Shown here one piece after another: positions 1 through 6,063 of a stretch of 8,299 bases of DNA. The notes under the pieces were generated by a model that saw nothing but the letters and a program-made list of their open reading frames with translations, ran no database searches and was not told where the DNA came from. The stretch is from Chloroflexota bacterium (GTDB taxonomy: Bacteria; Chloroflexota; Limnocylindria; Limnocylindrales; CSP1-4). Position numbers and translations under genes: made by a program. Each line of letters begins with the position of its first letter. Positions within the stretch are counted from its first letter, which is position 1. The stretch is from positions 1-8,299 of the forward strand of contig JACDAV010000140.1 of NCBI GenBank assembly GCA_013695255.1, read 5' to 3'.

Positions 1-788
1 CGGCTGCGCCGAGCGAGTCGGCCGCGCTGAGCCCCAGCGGCTCGGCGTCAGCCAGCCCCTCGGGGTCGGCCGAGCCGTCGCCCTCGGCGTCAGCTCCGCC
101 CCCGGTCGACAACACCACGATCCCAACCGACGGCGAGCTCGGCGAGGTCGCCGCGGCGCTCCAGGACCGTTTCGGCCCGATCGCGGAGCAGCAGTCGCTC
201 ACGACCGTGGGCCCGGTCGTGTCCAGCGACCTGATCGGTCAGGCGATCACGCTGATCGTCGTCGGCTCGCTGGGGATCATGGCCTGGATCACGTACCGGT
301 TCCGCGACGTCAAGTTCGGCGTGACGGCGATCGCCACGCTGGTCCATGACGTGATCGTGGTCCTCGGCACGTTCGCGATCCTCGGCACGTTCTTCGGCGT
401 CGAGATCGACGCCCTGTTCGTCACCGCGATGCTGACCGTCATCGGTTTCAGCGTCCACGACACGATCGTCGTCTTCGACCGGATCCGCGAGAACAAGGCC
501 CGCCATGCGGGCGAGCCGTTCGCGGACATCGTCAATCACTCCATCCTTCAGACCGCCGGCCGCTCGATCACGACCAGCCTGACCGTCGCGATCACGCTCC
601 TGGCGCTCCTCCTGTTCGGTGGCTCGGCGACGACGTACTTCGTGCTCGCGCTCCTGCTCGGGATCATCGTCGGGACCTACTCGTCGATCTTCAACGCGGC
701 GCAGCTCCTCGTCGAATGGCAGGAGCGGGAGGACCGGCGGCACGGCCGGGTTGGCACGCCGCGAGCCGTCCGCCGGGCAACCCCCTGA
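1..788 (+). CDS. secF: Protein translocase subunit SecF, 3' part (5' end outside window)
   Basis: SecF works with SecD in the cytoplasmic membrane, using the proton gradient to help pull Sec-exported proteins across. The first full codon is at position 3; the start and first membrane segment lie upstream. Visible in order: an Ala/Ser/Pro/Gly-rich stretch (3-110), the end of the first extracytoplasmic domain (about 111-230), then five hydrophobic segments at about 231-295, 321-392, 414-476, 567-626 and 633-713. The family signature HDTIVVFDRIREN (456-494) follows the fourth segment of the full protein, and VGPVVSSDLIGQAI (207-248) is the typical entry to TM2. A short charged tail ends at TGA 786-788. 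GTG 207 is only an internal valine: the frame is open to the window edge and the conserved domain starts before it. The low-complexity stretch is unusual for the compact SecF P1 domain of model bacteria. secD is expected directly upstream. Family assignment is very secure. Confidence 0.95.
   Translation, partial: AAPSESAALSPSGSASASPSGSAEPSPSASAPPPVDNTTIPTDGELGEVAAALQDRFGPIAEQQSLTTVGPVVSSDLIGQAITLIVVGSLGIMAWITYRFRDVKFGVTAIATLVHDVIVVLGTFAILGTFFGVEIDALFVTAMLTVIGFSVHDTIVVFDRIRENKARHAGEPFADIVNHSILQTAGRSITTSLTVAITLLALLLFGGSATTYFVLALLLGIIVGTYSSIFNAAQLLVEWQEREDRRHGRVGTPRAVRRATP
41..94 (+). repeat. In-frame 12-base direct repeat in the SecF low-complexity segment
   Basis: The 12-mer CTCGGCGTCAGC occurs at 41-52 and again at 83-94, exactly 42 bases (14 codons) apart, inside a stretch coding almost only Ser, Ala, Pro, Gly and Glu. 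The in-frame spacing suggests the disordered segment grew by duplication of Ser/Ala-rich units. Confidence 0.6.
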
Positions 789-809
789 CCTCGCGGTTCC
801 ACCCGTCCC

Positions 810-835
810 GGCCTGCCGACCGATGGTCGGCCGCC
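810..835 (+). other. Inverted repeat / possible hairpin after secF
   Basis: GCCGACC (815-821) and GGTCGGC (825-831) are perfect inverted arms around a 3-base loop GAT. The stem can extend past a small internal loop through GGC 810-812 with GCC 833-835. It starts 21 bases after the secF stop. No T-run follows, so it is not a classical intrinsic terminator. It could still slow polymerase, protect the secF mRNA 3' end, or bind a protein. The structure is seen; the role is inferred. Confidence 0.4.
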
Positions 836-893
836 GCGACGCCGACGAAGCCGCGGGTGAGCGGCGGGAGAGCCGGCGCCAAGCTCGGCATGG

Positions 894-899
894 CATCCT
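894..899 (+). promoter_or_regulatory. Possible -10 element for a leaderless recJ transcript
   Basis: CATCCT ends exactly 6 bases before the recJ ATG, which would put transcription start on or next to the A of the start codon. No Shine-Dalgarno sequence precedes recJ, which fits leaderless translation. The hexamer keeps the A2 and T6 of the TAnnnT pattern but lacks T1, and no -35 box is visible at 871-876. The main support is the identical spacing before rapZ. Confidence 0.3.
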
Positions 900-905
900 G
901 ACCGG

Positions 906-2708
906 ATGGTCGAACCCCGTCTCCGCTGGATCTTTCCGGAGCCGCTCACGCTCGAGCCGGGGCTCCGGGCCGCCGGGGAGCGTCTCGGCCTGTCGCTCCG
1001 TCTGACGGAGCTGCTGGCGGCCCGCGGCCTGCGCGACGCCGCGGAGCTGGAGGCGTTCTTCGCCGATCCCGCGGCCGGGCTGCACGACCCGCGGCTCCTG
1101 CCGGATTCCGGCAAGTTCCTCGCCCGGATCGTGGAGGCCCGGCGCTCCGGTGAGCGGGTGATGGTGTTCGGCGACTTCGACGCGGACGGCCTGACCGGGC
1201 TCGCGATCATGACCCTCGCGCTTCGGCGGCTTGGCCTGACCGTCGAGCCATATGTCCCGAGCCGGCTCGAGGAGGGTCATGGACTGTCCGTGGCCGCGGT
1301 CGAGCGCGCCAGCGCGGTCGGCGCAACCGTGATCATCACCGTCGACTGCGGAACGACGAGCGTGGCGGAGATCGCGGCCGCGAACACCGTCGGGATCGAT
1401 GTCCTGGTGACGGACCACCACCGTGTGCCGGCCGTCCTGCCGGCGGCTGTAGCGGTGGTCAACCCGCACCGTCCGGACGCGGCCTATCCGGATCGGCGTC
1501 TGACCGGCAGCGGCATCGCCCTCAAGCTGGCGCAGCTGCTGCTCGCGGACGACGCGGACGACGCGGACGGTCCGGGGGCCGCCCTCGATCTCACCGACCT
1601 GGCCGCCATTGGGACCGTGGCGGACGTGGCGCCGGTCCTCGGCGAGAACCGCTCGATCGCGCGCCTGGGCCTGGAGCGCATCCGGGGCGGTCGACGGCCG
1701 GGCATCGCCGCGCTGCTGGCCCGAGCCGGGATCGAGGCGGCCGGCGCGGACCTGGAGACGATCGGGTTCGCCATCGCGCCCCGGCTCAACGCCGCCGGCC
1801 GGATCGGCGAGGCGGCGGAGGCGGCCCGGCTGCTGCTGGCCGAGGATCCCGCGGAGGCCGCGGTGCTGGCGGACCGGCTCGAGGCGGCCAACAGGACGCG
1901 GCGCGATCTCACGCGGACCGCCATCGAGGAGGCGCGCCGGGCGGTCGGGGGGGACGGCGGAGATGCCACGACAGGCGGTCCGAGCGCCACGCTCGTGCGC
2001 GGCGACTGGCCCGTCGGGATCGTCGGTCTCGTCGCCTCGAAGCTTGCCGATGACCTCGGGCGGCCGGCCATCGTCGGGGCGAACCTCGGCGCCACCGTCC
2101 GCGCCTCGTGCCGGAGCGATGGCGTGCTGGACCTGGGCGCCACGCTGGCCGGCTGCGCCGATCTGCTCATCCGACACGGTGGCCACGCCGGCGCAGCCGG
2201 CTTCGAGCTGCCTGTCGAGCGGTGGGAGGCGTTCCGCGAGCGGTTCCTCGTCCTTGCCGCGGTGGGCGGGGCCACGGATCGGCGCCCGGTCGCTCGGCTC
2301 GATCTGGCGGTGCCCGCCGCCGCGGTCGGCTACGACCTCCAGCGCGAGCTTGCCCGCCTCGCCCCCTGTGGCCCCGGCAACCCGGACCCGCTGGTCGCGA
2401 TCCTCGGCCTGACCGTGACACGCGTGCGGGCGGCCACCGGCGGCCACACCCAGCTCACGCTGCGCCGGGTTCGCGACGTGCTCGACGGGATCGCCTTCGA
2501 TCGCGGCGACCTCGCCGGCCAGGTGGCGGAGGGAGATCGGCTCGACGTGGTCGGCCGGATCGTCAGCCGCCGGTTCGGCGGGCTGGAGACGCTCCAGATC
2601 GAGATCAGGGACGTCGCGCGGAGCGGCCATCACCCCGAGGCCGCCGCGGTGCTCGCGAGCGCGGCGGTGGACGCCAATGCGGTCGCGATCGCCGGACCAG
2701 CCACTTGA
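906..2708 (+). CDS. recJ: Single-stranded-DNA-specific exonuclease RecJ
   Basis: RecJ degrades single-stranded DNA 5' to 3' in recombinational and mismatch repair, using Mn/Mg ions held by DHH-family residues. The 600-residue product is close to the usual bacterial length. Motifs in order: GDFDADG (residues 89-95, D90/D92/D94 as metal ligands), VDCGT with D147, TDHH with D170-H171-H172, GTVADVAP with D240, RLNAAGR near 293-299, and HGGHAGAAG (424-432) of the DHHA1 domain. PCGPGNPDP (487-495) introduces the C-terminal OB-fold DNA-binding domain, which ends near residue 585. All catalytic motifs are present, so it should be active. ATG 906 gives a normal N-terminus; no Shine-Dalgarno sequence is seen. 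An acidic ADDADDADG repeat sits at residues 214-222. The stop codon overlaps the TTG start of the next gene. Assignment is secure. Confidence 0.96.
   Translation: MVEPRLRWIFPEPLTLEPGLRAAGERLGLSLRLTELLAARGLRDAAELEAFFADPAAGLHDPRLLPDSGKFLARIVEARRSGERVMVFGDFDADGLTGLAIMTLALRRLGLTVEPYVPSRLEEGHGLSVAAVERASAVGATVIITVDCGTTSVAEIAAANTVGIDVLVTDHHRVPAVLPAAVAVVNPHRPDAAYPDRRLTGSGIALKLAQLLLADDADDADGPGAALDLTDLAAIGTVADVAPVLGENRSIARLGLERIRGGRRPGIAALLARAGIEAAGADLETIGFAIAPRLNAAGRIGEAAEAARLLLAEDPAEAAVLADRLEAANRTRRDLTRTAIEEARRAVGGDGGDATTGGPSATLVRGDWPVGIVGLVASKLADDLGRPAIVGANLGATVRASCRSDGVLDLGATLAGCADLLIRHGGHAGAAGFELPVERWEAFRERFLVLAAVGGATDRRPVARLDLAVPAAAVGYDLQRELARLAPCGPGNPDPLVAILGLTVTRVRAATGGHTQLTLRRVRDVLDGIAFDRGDLAGQVAEGDRLDVVGRIVSRRFGGLETLQIEIRDVARSGHHPEAAAVLASAAVDANAVAIAGPAT
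1545..1568 (+). repeat. 9-base tandem repeat inside recJ
   Basis: GCGGACGAC is repeated twice and followed by a partial third copy GCGGAC, coding ADDADDAD just after the GSGIALKLAQLLL helix. A 9-base unit keeps the reading frame, so copy number could vary between strains without breaking RecJ. It lies in a likely surface loop before the conserved ALDLTDLAAIGTVADVAP segment. Confidence 0.55.
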
Positions 2709-3976
2709 CCGGGACGGAGCCGGCCCCTCGCCGTCCGGCCCGAGTCCCGACGGACCCGTACGGGATCGGTCCCGTGGGCAGCTGGGTCGCGCCGATCCTC
2801 GCCTTCGCCGGACTCCTGCTCGTCGGCTGGCTGACGCTCCGGTTGATGACCGGAAACCTGCCGGTTCCGCCCGCCGGCCCCCCGCCCAGCGGCGAGCCCG
2901 GCGGCGAGCCGGGTGGCGGCCCGGGTGCGCGAACACCCGCTCCCTCGAACGTCGTGGTCGTCGATCCGCGGGCGAACGTGCCGGGCTCGATCGTCTACGT
3001 CAAGGGCGGCAACGTGTGGATCCAGAGCGACACGACCGTGCGGCAGCTGACGCGCAGCGGTCGGGCGACGAACCCATCCTGGTCGCCCGATGGCCGAACG
3101 GTCCTGTACGTCGAGACGACCGAGGAGCATGGCGTCTTCCCGGCGCTCGGCAACCCCCGCCGCTACGCCCTCGACGTCCCGACGCTGATGCGCATCGCAG
3201 CCGATGGCAGCGGCGCGCCGGAGCCGATCGTGGACGGCAGGGTCGCGATCGGCACGTACACATGGGCCGCCTGGATCCGCCAGCCGGTTGGGGCACCGGA
3301 CGGCACGATCGCCGTGGTGTCCGATGCCCCGAACCCCACCCAGAGCAACGTCGTGGTCCAGCTGGTCGACGCGGACACCGGCACCCTCACCCGGCCGGAC
3401 ATCCCGGAGGAGTCGCCATTCGGCCACCAGGATCCGGCGTGGCGCGCCGACGGGGGAGAGCTGCTCTTCGTTCGGAACTCGCAGGAGCGCGGGAACCCCA
3501 GGGGCGCCCCCGAGATCTGGCGGTGGTCTCCGGCGACGGGGCGCAGCCAGGCGCTCACGGGGCCCGGCTATCTCGCCCCGGCCTTCTCGCGCGACGGCCG
3601 CTGGATCGCCGCCACCCGGACCACGAACCAGGGGACGGACGTCGTCGTGCTCGATGCCGTCTCCGGCTCGGAGGTGTTCCGGGTCACCGACGACGGCCGC
3701 TCGTTCTCGCCCGTCTGGTCGCCGGCAGGGGACGCGATCGCGTTCCTCCATCAGCGCGGCGGGATCATCGACCTCCGCCTTGCCCGGCTCGATGGCTCCG
3801 GTCCGACCTGGCGGGTGCGCGAGGCGATCAATCTGACCGAGGCGTCGGCGCTCGAGGCGACGTCCCGGCCCGGCTGGTTCATCTCGCCGGGCCAGCTGCC
3901 GATCCCCGCCACGCCGCCGCCGTCGTCCGGGTCGGGCGATCGCAGCCCGGCCGGACCGTCATCGTCGCGGCCGTGA
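2705..3976 (+). CDS. Membrane-anchored TolB/PD40-like beta-propeller protein, function unknown
   Basis: With TTG 2705 as start the product has 423 residues. Order: a short basic/Pro-rich N-terminus, one hydrophobic segment (WVAPILAFAGLLLVGWLTLRL, about 27-47), a Pro/Gly-rich linker (about 48-93), a repeat region (about 94-390), and a Pro/Ser-rich tail. The repeats are PD40/WD40-like: NPSWSPDGRTVLYV, DPAWRADGGELLFV, APAFSRDGRWIAAT and SPVWSPAGDAIAFL, each followed by a strand like EIWRWSPATG or DVVVLDAVSG. I count about six blades, which fits a TolB-type propeller; it probably lies outside the membrane. It is not TolB of the Tol-Pal system: there is no cleavable signal peptide and no tol/pal neighbour. 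No catalytic residues are evident, so ligand or protein binding is more likely. TTG 2705 overlaps the recJ stop by 4 bases; GTG 2774 is the main alternative start, leaving only about four residues before the hydrophobic segment. The stop overlaps the pyrF start by 4 bases. The fold is well supported; the role is unknown. Confidence 0.85.
   Translation: MTGTEPAPRRPARVPTDPYGIGPVGSWVAPILAFAGLLLVGWLTLRLMTGNLPVPPAGPPPSGEPGGEPGGGPGARTPAPSNVVVVDPRANVPGSIVYVKGGNVWIQSDTTVRQLTRSGRATNPSWSPDGRTVLYVETTEEHGVFPALGNPRRYALDVPTLMRIAADGSGAPEPIVDGRVAIGTYTWAAWIRQPVGAPDGTIAVVSDAPNPTQSNVVVQLVDADTGTLTRPDIPEESPFGHQDPAWRADGGELLFVRNSQERGNPRGAPEIWRWSPATGRSQALTGPGYLAPAFSRDGRWIAATRTTNQGTDVVVLDAVSGSEVFRVTDDGRSFSPVWSPAGDAIAFLHQRGGIIDLRLARLDGSGPTWRVREAINLTEASALEATSRPGWFISPGQLPIPATPPPSSGSGDRSPAGPSSSRP
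2891..2926 (+). repeat. Three tandem 12-base imperfect repeats coding a Gly/Pro linker
   Basis: GGCGAGCCCGGC (2891-2902), GGCGAGCCGGGT (2903-2914) and GGCGGCCCGGGT (2915-2926) encode GEPG-GEPG-GGPG between the membrane segment and the propeller. This is a flexible spacer that probably expanded by unit duplication. Confidence 0.6.
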
Positions 3977-4848
3977 CGGACGTCTACCTCGATCGTCTCG
4001 CCCGGCGAACGGCGGCGATCGGATCGGTGCTCTGCCTGGGCCTCGATCCCGATCCTGCCGCGATGCCGCCAACGCTCTCCCGCGACGTGGGCGGGATCGA
4101 GCGGTTCGGGCGGCTCGTGCTCGAGGCGGCGCTCCCGTTCGCCGCCGCGGTCAAGCCCAACCTGGCGTTCTTCGAGGCGTGGGGATCGACCGGTCTGGCG
4201 GCGCTCGAACGGCTCCGGGCGGCGGTGCCCGCCGACGTGCCGGTGATCCTCGACGGCAAGCGCGGGGACATCGGCTCGACCTCGGCACGCCAGGCGGCCG
4301 GGCTGTTCGACGCGCTCGGTGCGGATGCCATCACCGTCAATCCATACCTGGGCGAAGCCGCCATCGCGCCGCTCCTGGAACGAACCGATCGATTCGCATA
4401 CGTCCTCTGCCGGACCTCCAATCCCGGCGCCGAGGAGCTGCAGGCGCTCCACGTCGTGGAGGACGCCGAGACCGGCGCACCGGCCGAGCCGCTGTGGGCA
4501 CGGGTTGCGCGACGGGCGGCGGGATGGGGACCCGGAGGGACGGTTGGCCTGGTCGTTGGTGCCACGGCGCCGGCCGACCTCGCATCCGCGCGCGCCGTGG
4601 CACCCGCGCTGCCATTCCTGGTGCCGGGCGTCGGCGCACAGGGCGGCGACCTCGACGCGGTCCTCGCGCATGGACCGGCCACGGCGGGGCGCGCGGCTGG
4701 ACGCGCCGGCGGTGGACTGCTGGTGAACGTCTCGCGCGCGATCGCTGCGGGCGCCATGGAGGGCCGGTCGGCCGGCGCGGGCGACCTGCAGGCTGGGATT
4801 GCGGCGGCCGCGCGCGATTGGGCGGCCCGGTTGCCCGTGCTACCCTGA
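3973..4848 (+). CDS. pyrF: Orotidine 5'-phosphate decarboxylase (type 2 subfamily)
   Basis: PyrF converts orotidine 5'-phosphate to UMP plus CO2, the last step of de novo pyrimidine synthesis, in the cytoplasm. The 291-residue length and motifs match the longer type 2 subfamily rather than the ~230-residue E. coli type. Seen in order: CLGLDPD (D25), AVKPNLAFFE with K61 and N63, the catalytic DGKRGDIGST (D94-x-K96-x-x-D99), DAITVNPYLG around N123, RTSNPGA (147-153), a conserved GLVVGAT segment, FLVPGVGAQGGD (phosphate-binding loop), and a C-terminal LLVNVSRAI strand. Start GTG 3973 forms a GTGA overlap with the preceding stop and gives a natural N-terminus. The frame stays open far upstream (to 2677), but that part is a shadow of the propeller gene. 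A Gly/Ala/Arg-rich insert (about 235-250) precedes LLVNVSR. Only the coupled upstream genes recJ and the propeller gene share its likely transcript; no other pyrimidine gene is nearby. Confidence 0.94.
   Translation: MTDVYLDRLARRTAAIGSVLCLGLDPDPAAMPPTLSRDVGGIERFGRLVLEAALPFAAAVKPNLAFFEAWGSTGLAALERLRAAVPADVPVILDGKRGDIGSTSARQAAGLFDALGADAITVNPYLGEAAIAPLLERTDRFAYVLCRTSNPGAEELQALHVVEDAETGAPAEPLWARVARRAAGWGPGGTVGLVVGATAPADLASARAVAPALPFLVPGVGAQGGDLDAVLAHGPATAGRAAGRAGGGLLVNVSRAIAAGAMEGRSAGAGDLQAGIAAAARDWAARLPVLP
4818..4846 (+). promoter_or_regulatory. Candidate sigma-70-type promoter for tatA-tatC
   Basis: TTGGGC (4818-4823, -35-like) and TACCCT (4841-4846, -10-like) are separated by exactly 17 bases. 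Transcription would start near 4853, leaving a leader of about 70 bases that holds two palindromes and a strong ribosome binding site. The site overlaps the last codons and stop of pyrF, so it would uncouple tatAC from the recJ-pyrF unit. In such GC-rich DNA chance matches are possible. Confidence 0.4.
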
Positions 4849-4870
4849 GTCTGCCATCGGCGCGCCGTTC

Positions 4871-4895
4871 GCGGCCATGGCCGCCCCGCGGGGCG
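4871..4895 (+). other. Two overlapping perfect palindromes in the tatA leader
   Basis: GCGGCCATGGCCGC (4871-4884) and CGCCCCGCGGGGCG (4882-4895) are each perfect 14-base palindromes sharing three bases. As RNA each could form a 5-bp GC stem with a 4-base loop (CATG, CGCG). They end 8 bases before the AGGAGG ribosome binding site. They could be dyad binding sites for dimeric proteins or leader RNA structure. No T-run follows, so a simple terminator is unlikely. Confidence 0.45.
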
Positions 4896-4903
4896 CAGAG
4901 CGC

Positions 4904-4909
4904 AGGAGG
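4904..4909 (+). promoter_or_regulatory. Ribosome binding site AGGAGG before tatA
   Basis: This is the only full-consensus Shine-Dalgarno sequence I found before a gene start in the window. It lies 13 bases before the tatA ATG (4923), slightly far. A nearer ATG at 4910 abuts the motif with no spacing and is in another frame that lacks TatA features. The 4923 start is chosen because it gives the family's N-terminus directly before the membrane helix. Confidence 0.65.
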
Positions 4910-4922
4910 ATGCCGCAGACCG

Positions 4923-5204
4923 ATGCCGACCCCCGGACCGGGCGAGTTGATCATCATCCTGGTCATCGCCCTGCTCATCCTCGGTCCCGGGAAGCTCCCG
5001 GACGTGGGCGCCGCCCTCGGCCGCAGCATCCGGGAGTTCCGTAAGGCATCCTCGGACGTCCAGGAGGCGGCGCGGATCGACACGTCACCGTTGCCGCCGT
5101 CAACCCCCACCTCCGCAAGCCCGGCAGCGCCGCCGAACACCGCGGCCGCCCTCACGCCGCCGGCCGAGCCGCGAACGGAACCGACCACCGACTCCAGGCC
5201 CTAG
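4923..5204 (+). CDS. tatA: Sec-independent translocase TatA/TatB-family protein
   Basis: TatA-family proteins assemble with TatC in the cytoplasmic membrane to move folded twin-arginine-signal proteins. The 93-residue product has the standard layout: short N-terminus, one membrane helix (about 7-21, GELIIILVIALLILG), a hinge GPGKLPDVG (21-29), an amphipathic helix ALGRSIREFRKASSD (about 31-45), then a disordered Pro/Thr/Ala-rich tail. LPDVGAALGRSIREFRK is TatA-like. Glu8 and Leu-Gly-Pro at the hinge (where E. coli TatA has Gln8 and Phe-Gly-Pro) resemble TatB. With no second TatA/B gene here, it may do both jobs, as in minimal TatA-TatC systems; a separate tatB elsewhere cannot be excluded. 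It has its own candidate promoter and ribosome binding site and is followed after 15 bases by tatC. Confidence 0.92.
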   Translation: MPTPGPGELIIILVIALLILGPGKLPDVGAALGRSIREFRKASSDVQEAARIDTSPLPPSTPTSASPAAPPNTAAALTPPAEPRTEPTTDSRP

Positions 5205-5219
5205 CGGCGCCACGCCGCG

Positions 5220-6002
5220 ATGGCCGACGATCCGCGCCGGCCTCTCGACGCGCCCGCGGCGGCCCATCCGACGCGGGGGCCCGACCGTGCGCCGCCCGCG
5301 GCCCCCGCCGATCAGCGGGTCATGTCGCTGTTCGATCACCTCAGCGAGCTGCGGACCCGGATCTTCCGGATGCTGCTGGCGGTCGCCGCCGGGTCCGCCG
5401 TCGGCTTCTACTTCGCGGAGCGCGCGATCGAGCTCCTTGCCGCTCCGGCTGGCGGTCGGCTGCTCAACCTCGCGCCCGGCGACGCCTTCTTCATCTACGT
5501 GCGGGTGGCGGTCGTGATCGGGATCGTCCTGGCGATGCCCGTGATCCTGTACCAGGCCTGGGCGTTCGTGTCGCCCGGCCTCACCGCCGCCGAGCGGCGG
5601 GCCATGCGGCCGTGGGTCCCGCTGGCACTGGCATTCTTCGGGCTGGGGGTCGGCATCGCGTACCTCGTCCTGCCCTACGCCCTCGGCTTCCTGCTCAGCT
5701 TCGGCCGGGGCGTGTTCGCCAACGAGCTTGGCGCCGCCCAGTACTTCAACTTCGTGACCACGATGTTCCTGGCCTTCGGGCTCGTGATGGAGTTCCCGAT
5801 CCTGCTATTCGGCCTCTCGCGCGTCGGGATCGTGACGTCGCAACGCCTCCGGGCATCGCGCCGGTTCGTGATCCTCGGGATCGCCATCTTCGCGGCCGTG
5901 GCCACGCCCGGTGGGGACCTTGTCAGCCCGTTCGTGCTGGGCGGCACGATGTACCTGCTATTCGAGGGGACGGCGTTCCTCATCGCTCGGGGCGGTCGCT
6001 GA
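5220..6002 (+). CDS. tatC: Sec-independent protein translocase TatC
   Basis: TatC is the core membrane subunit of the Tat pathway and binds the twin-arginine signal. The 260-residue product shows six hydrophobic segments at about 47-66, 96-118, 132-158, 178-199, 213-229 and 235-256. Family motifs: FDHLSELRTR (E43 and R45 match the signal-binding E15/R17 of E. coli TatC), PVILYQAWAFVSPGLTAAER (107-126), TMFLAFGLVMEFPILL with E191 in the fourth segment, and ATPGGDLVSP (228-237) before the last segment, where many TatC proteins have a PPD-type motif. The N-terminus carries about 34 extra Pro/Ala/Arg-rich residues before the conserved MSLFDHLSELR. ATG 5220 is the first possible start after the tatA stop in this frame; ATG 5322 (M35) would give the classical length. 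Neither has a clear Shine-Dalgarno sequence, so reinitiation after tatA is likely. Assignment is secure; the start is less so. Confidence 0.95.
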   Translation: MADDPRRPLDAPAAAHPTRGPDRAPPAAPADQRVMSLFDHLSELRTRIFRMLLAVAAGSAVGFYFAERAIELLAAPAGGRLLNLAPGDAFFIYVRVAVVIGIVLAMPVILYQAWAFVSPGLTAAERRAMRPWVPLALAFFGLGVGIAYLVLPYALGFLLSFGRGVFANELGAAQYFNFVTTMFLAFGLVMEFPILLFGLSRVGIVTSQRLRASRRFVILGIAIFAAVATPGGDLVSPFVLGGTMYLLFEGTAFLIARGGR

Positions 6003-6011
6003 CCGTCCCGG

Positions 6012-6034
6012 CACGGATGGCCCCGGCCACGGAT
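6012..6034 (+). repeat. 7-base direct repeat upstream of rapZ
   Basis: CACGGAT occurs at 6012-6018 and 6028-6034, 16 bases apart. The second copy covers the place where a -35 box would sit for the TAGACT element at 6052-6057, and no TTGACA-like sequence is there. A TGGCC/GGCCA inverted pair (6018-6029) lies between. This could be a paired regulator site or chance; the role is inference. Confidence 0.25.
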
Positions 6035-6051
6035 CGCGATACCGGCGGCGG

Positions 6052-6057
6052 TAGACT
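6052..6057 (+). promoter_or_regulatory. Candidate -10 element for a leaderless rapZ-yvcK transcript
   Basis: TAGACT matches the TAnnnT -10 pattern and ends 6 bases before the rapZ GTG (6064), placing the expected transcription start on or beside the first base of the start codon. There is no Shine-Dalgarno sequence in front of rapZ, in line with a leaderless mRNA. No -35 box is evident. Confidence 0.45.
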
Positions 6058-6063
6058 GGCCCG

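Noticed and set aside
810..835. Intrinsic terminator after secF
   Set aside because: The hairpin is real in sequence but no T-run follows it, so I list it only as an inverted repeat.
2108..2704. N-terminal extension of the propeller protein into recJ
   Set aside because: This part overlaps the conserved RecJ C-terminal domains and has shadow-like composition. The membrane helix and propeller are fully contained after TTG 2705.
90..2936. 948-codon open frame on the - strand opposite secF and recJ
   Set aside because: It lies antisense to two well-conserved genes, is dominated by Arg/Gly/Ala/Asp without any recognisable motif, and is explained by GC-rich codon use that removes stop codons from the opposite strand.
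2677..3972. In-frame N-terminal extension of PyrF by 432 residues (possible fusion protein)
   Set aside because: The extension is out of frame with the propeller gene over the same bases and is Arg/Pro/Ala-rich nonsense. PyrF homology begins right after GTG 3973, which forms a standard GTGA overlap.
4910..5044. Small gene starting at ATG 4910 right after AGGAGG
   Set aside because: The ATG touches the Shine-Dalgarno motif with no spacer, and the frame gives a His/Arg/Pro-rich peptide; the TatA frame from 4923 has a clear family pattern.
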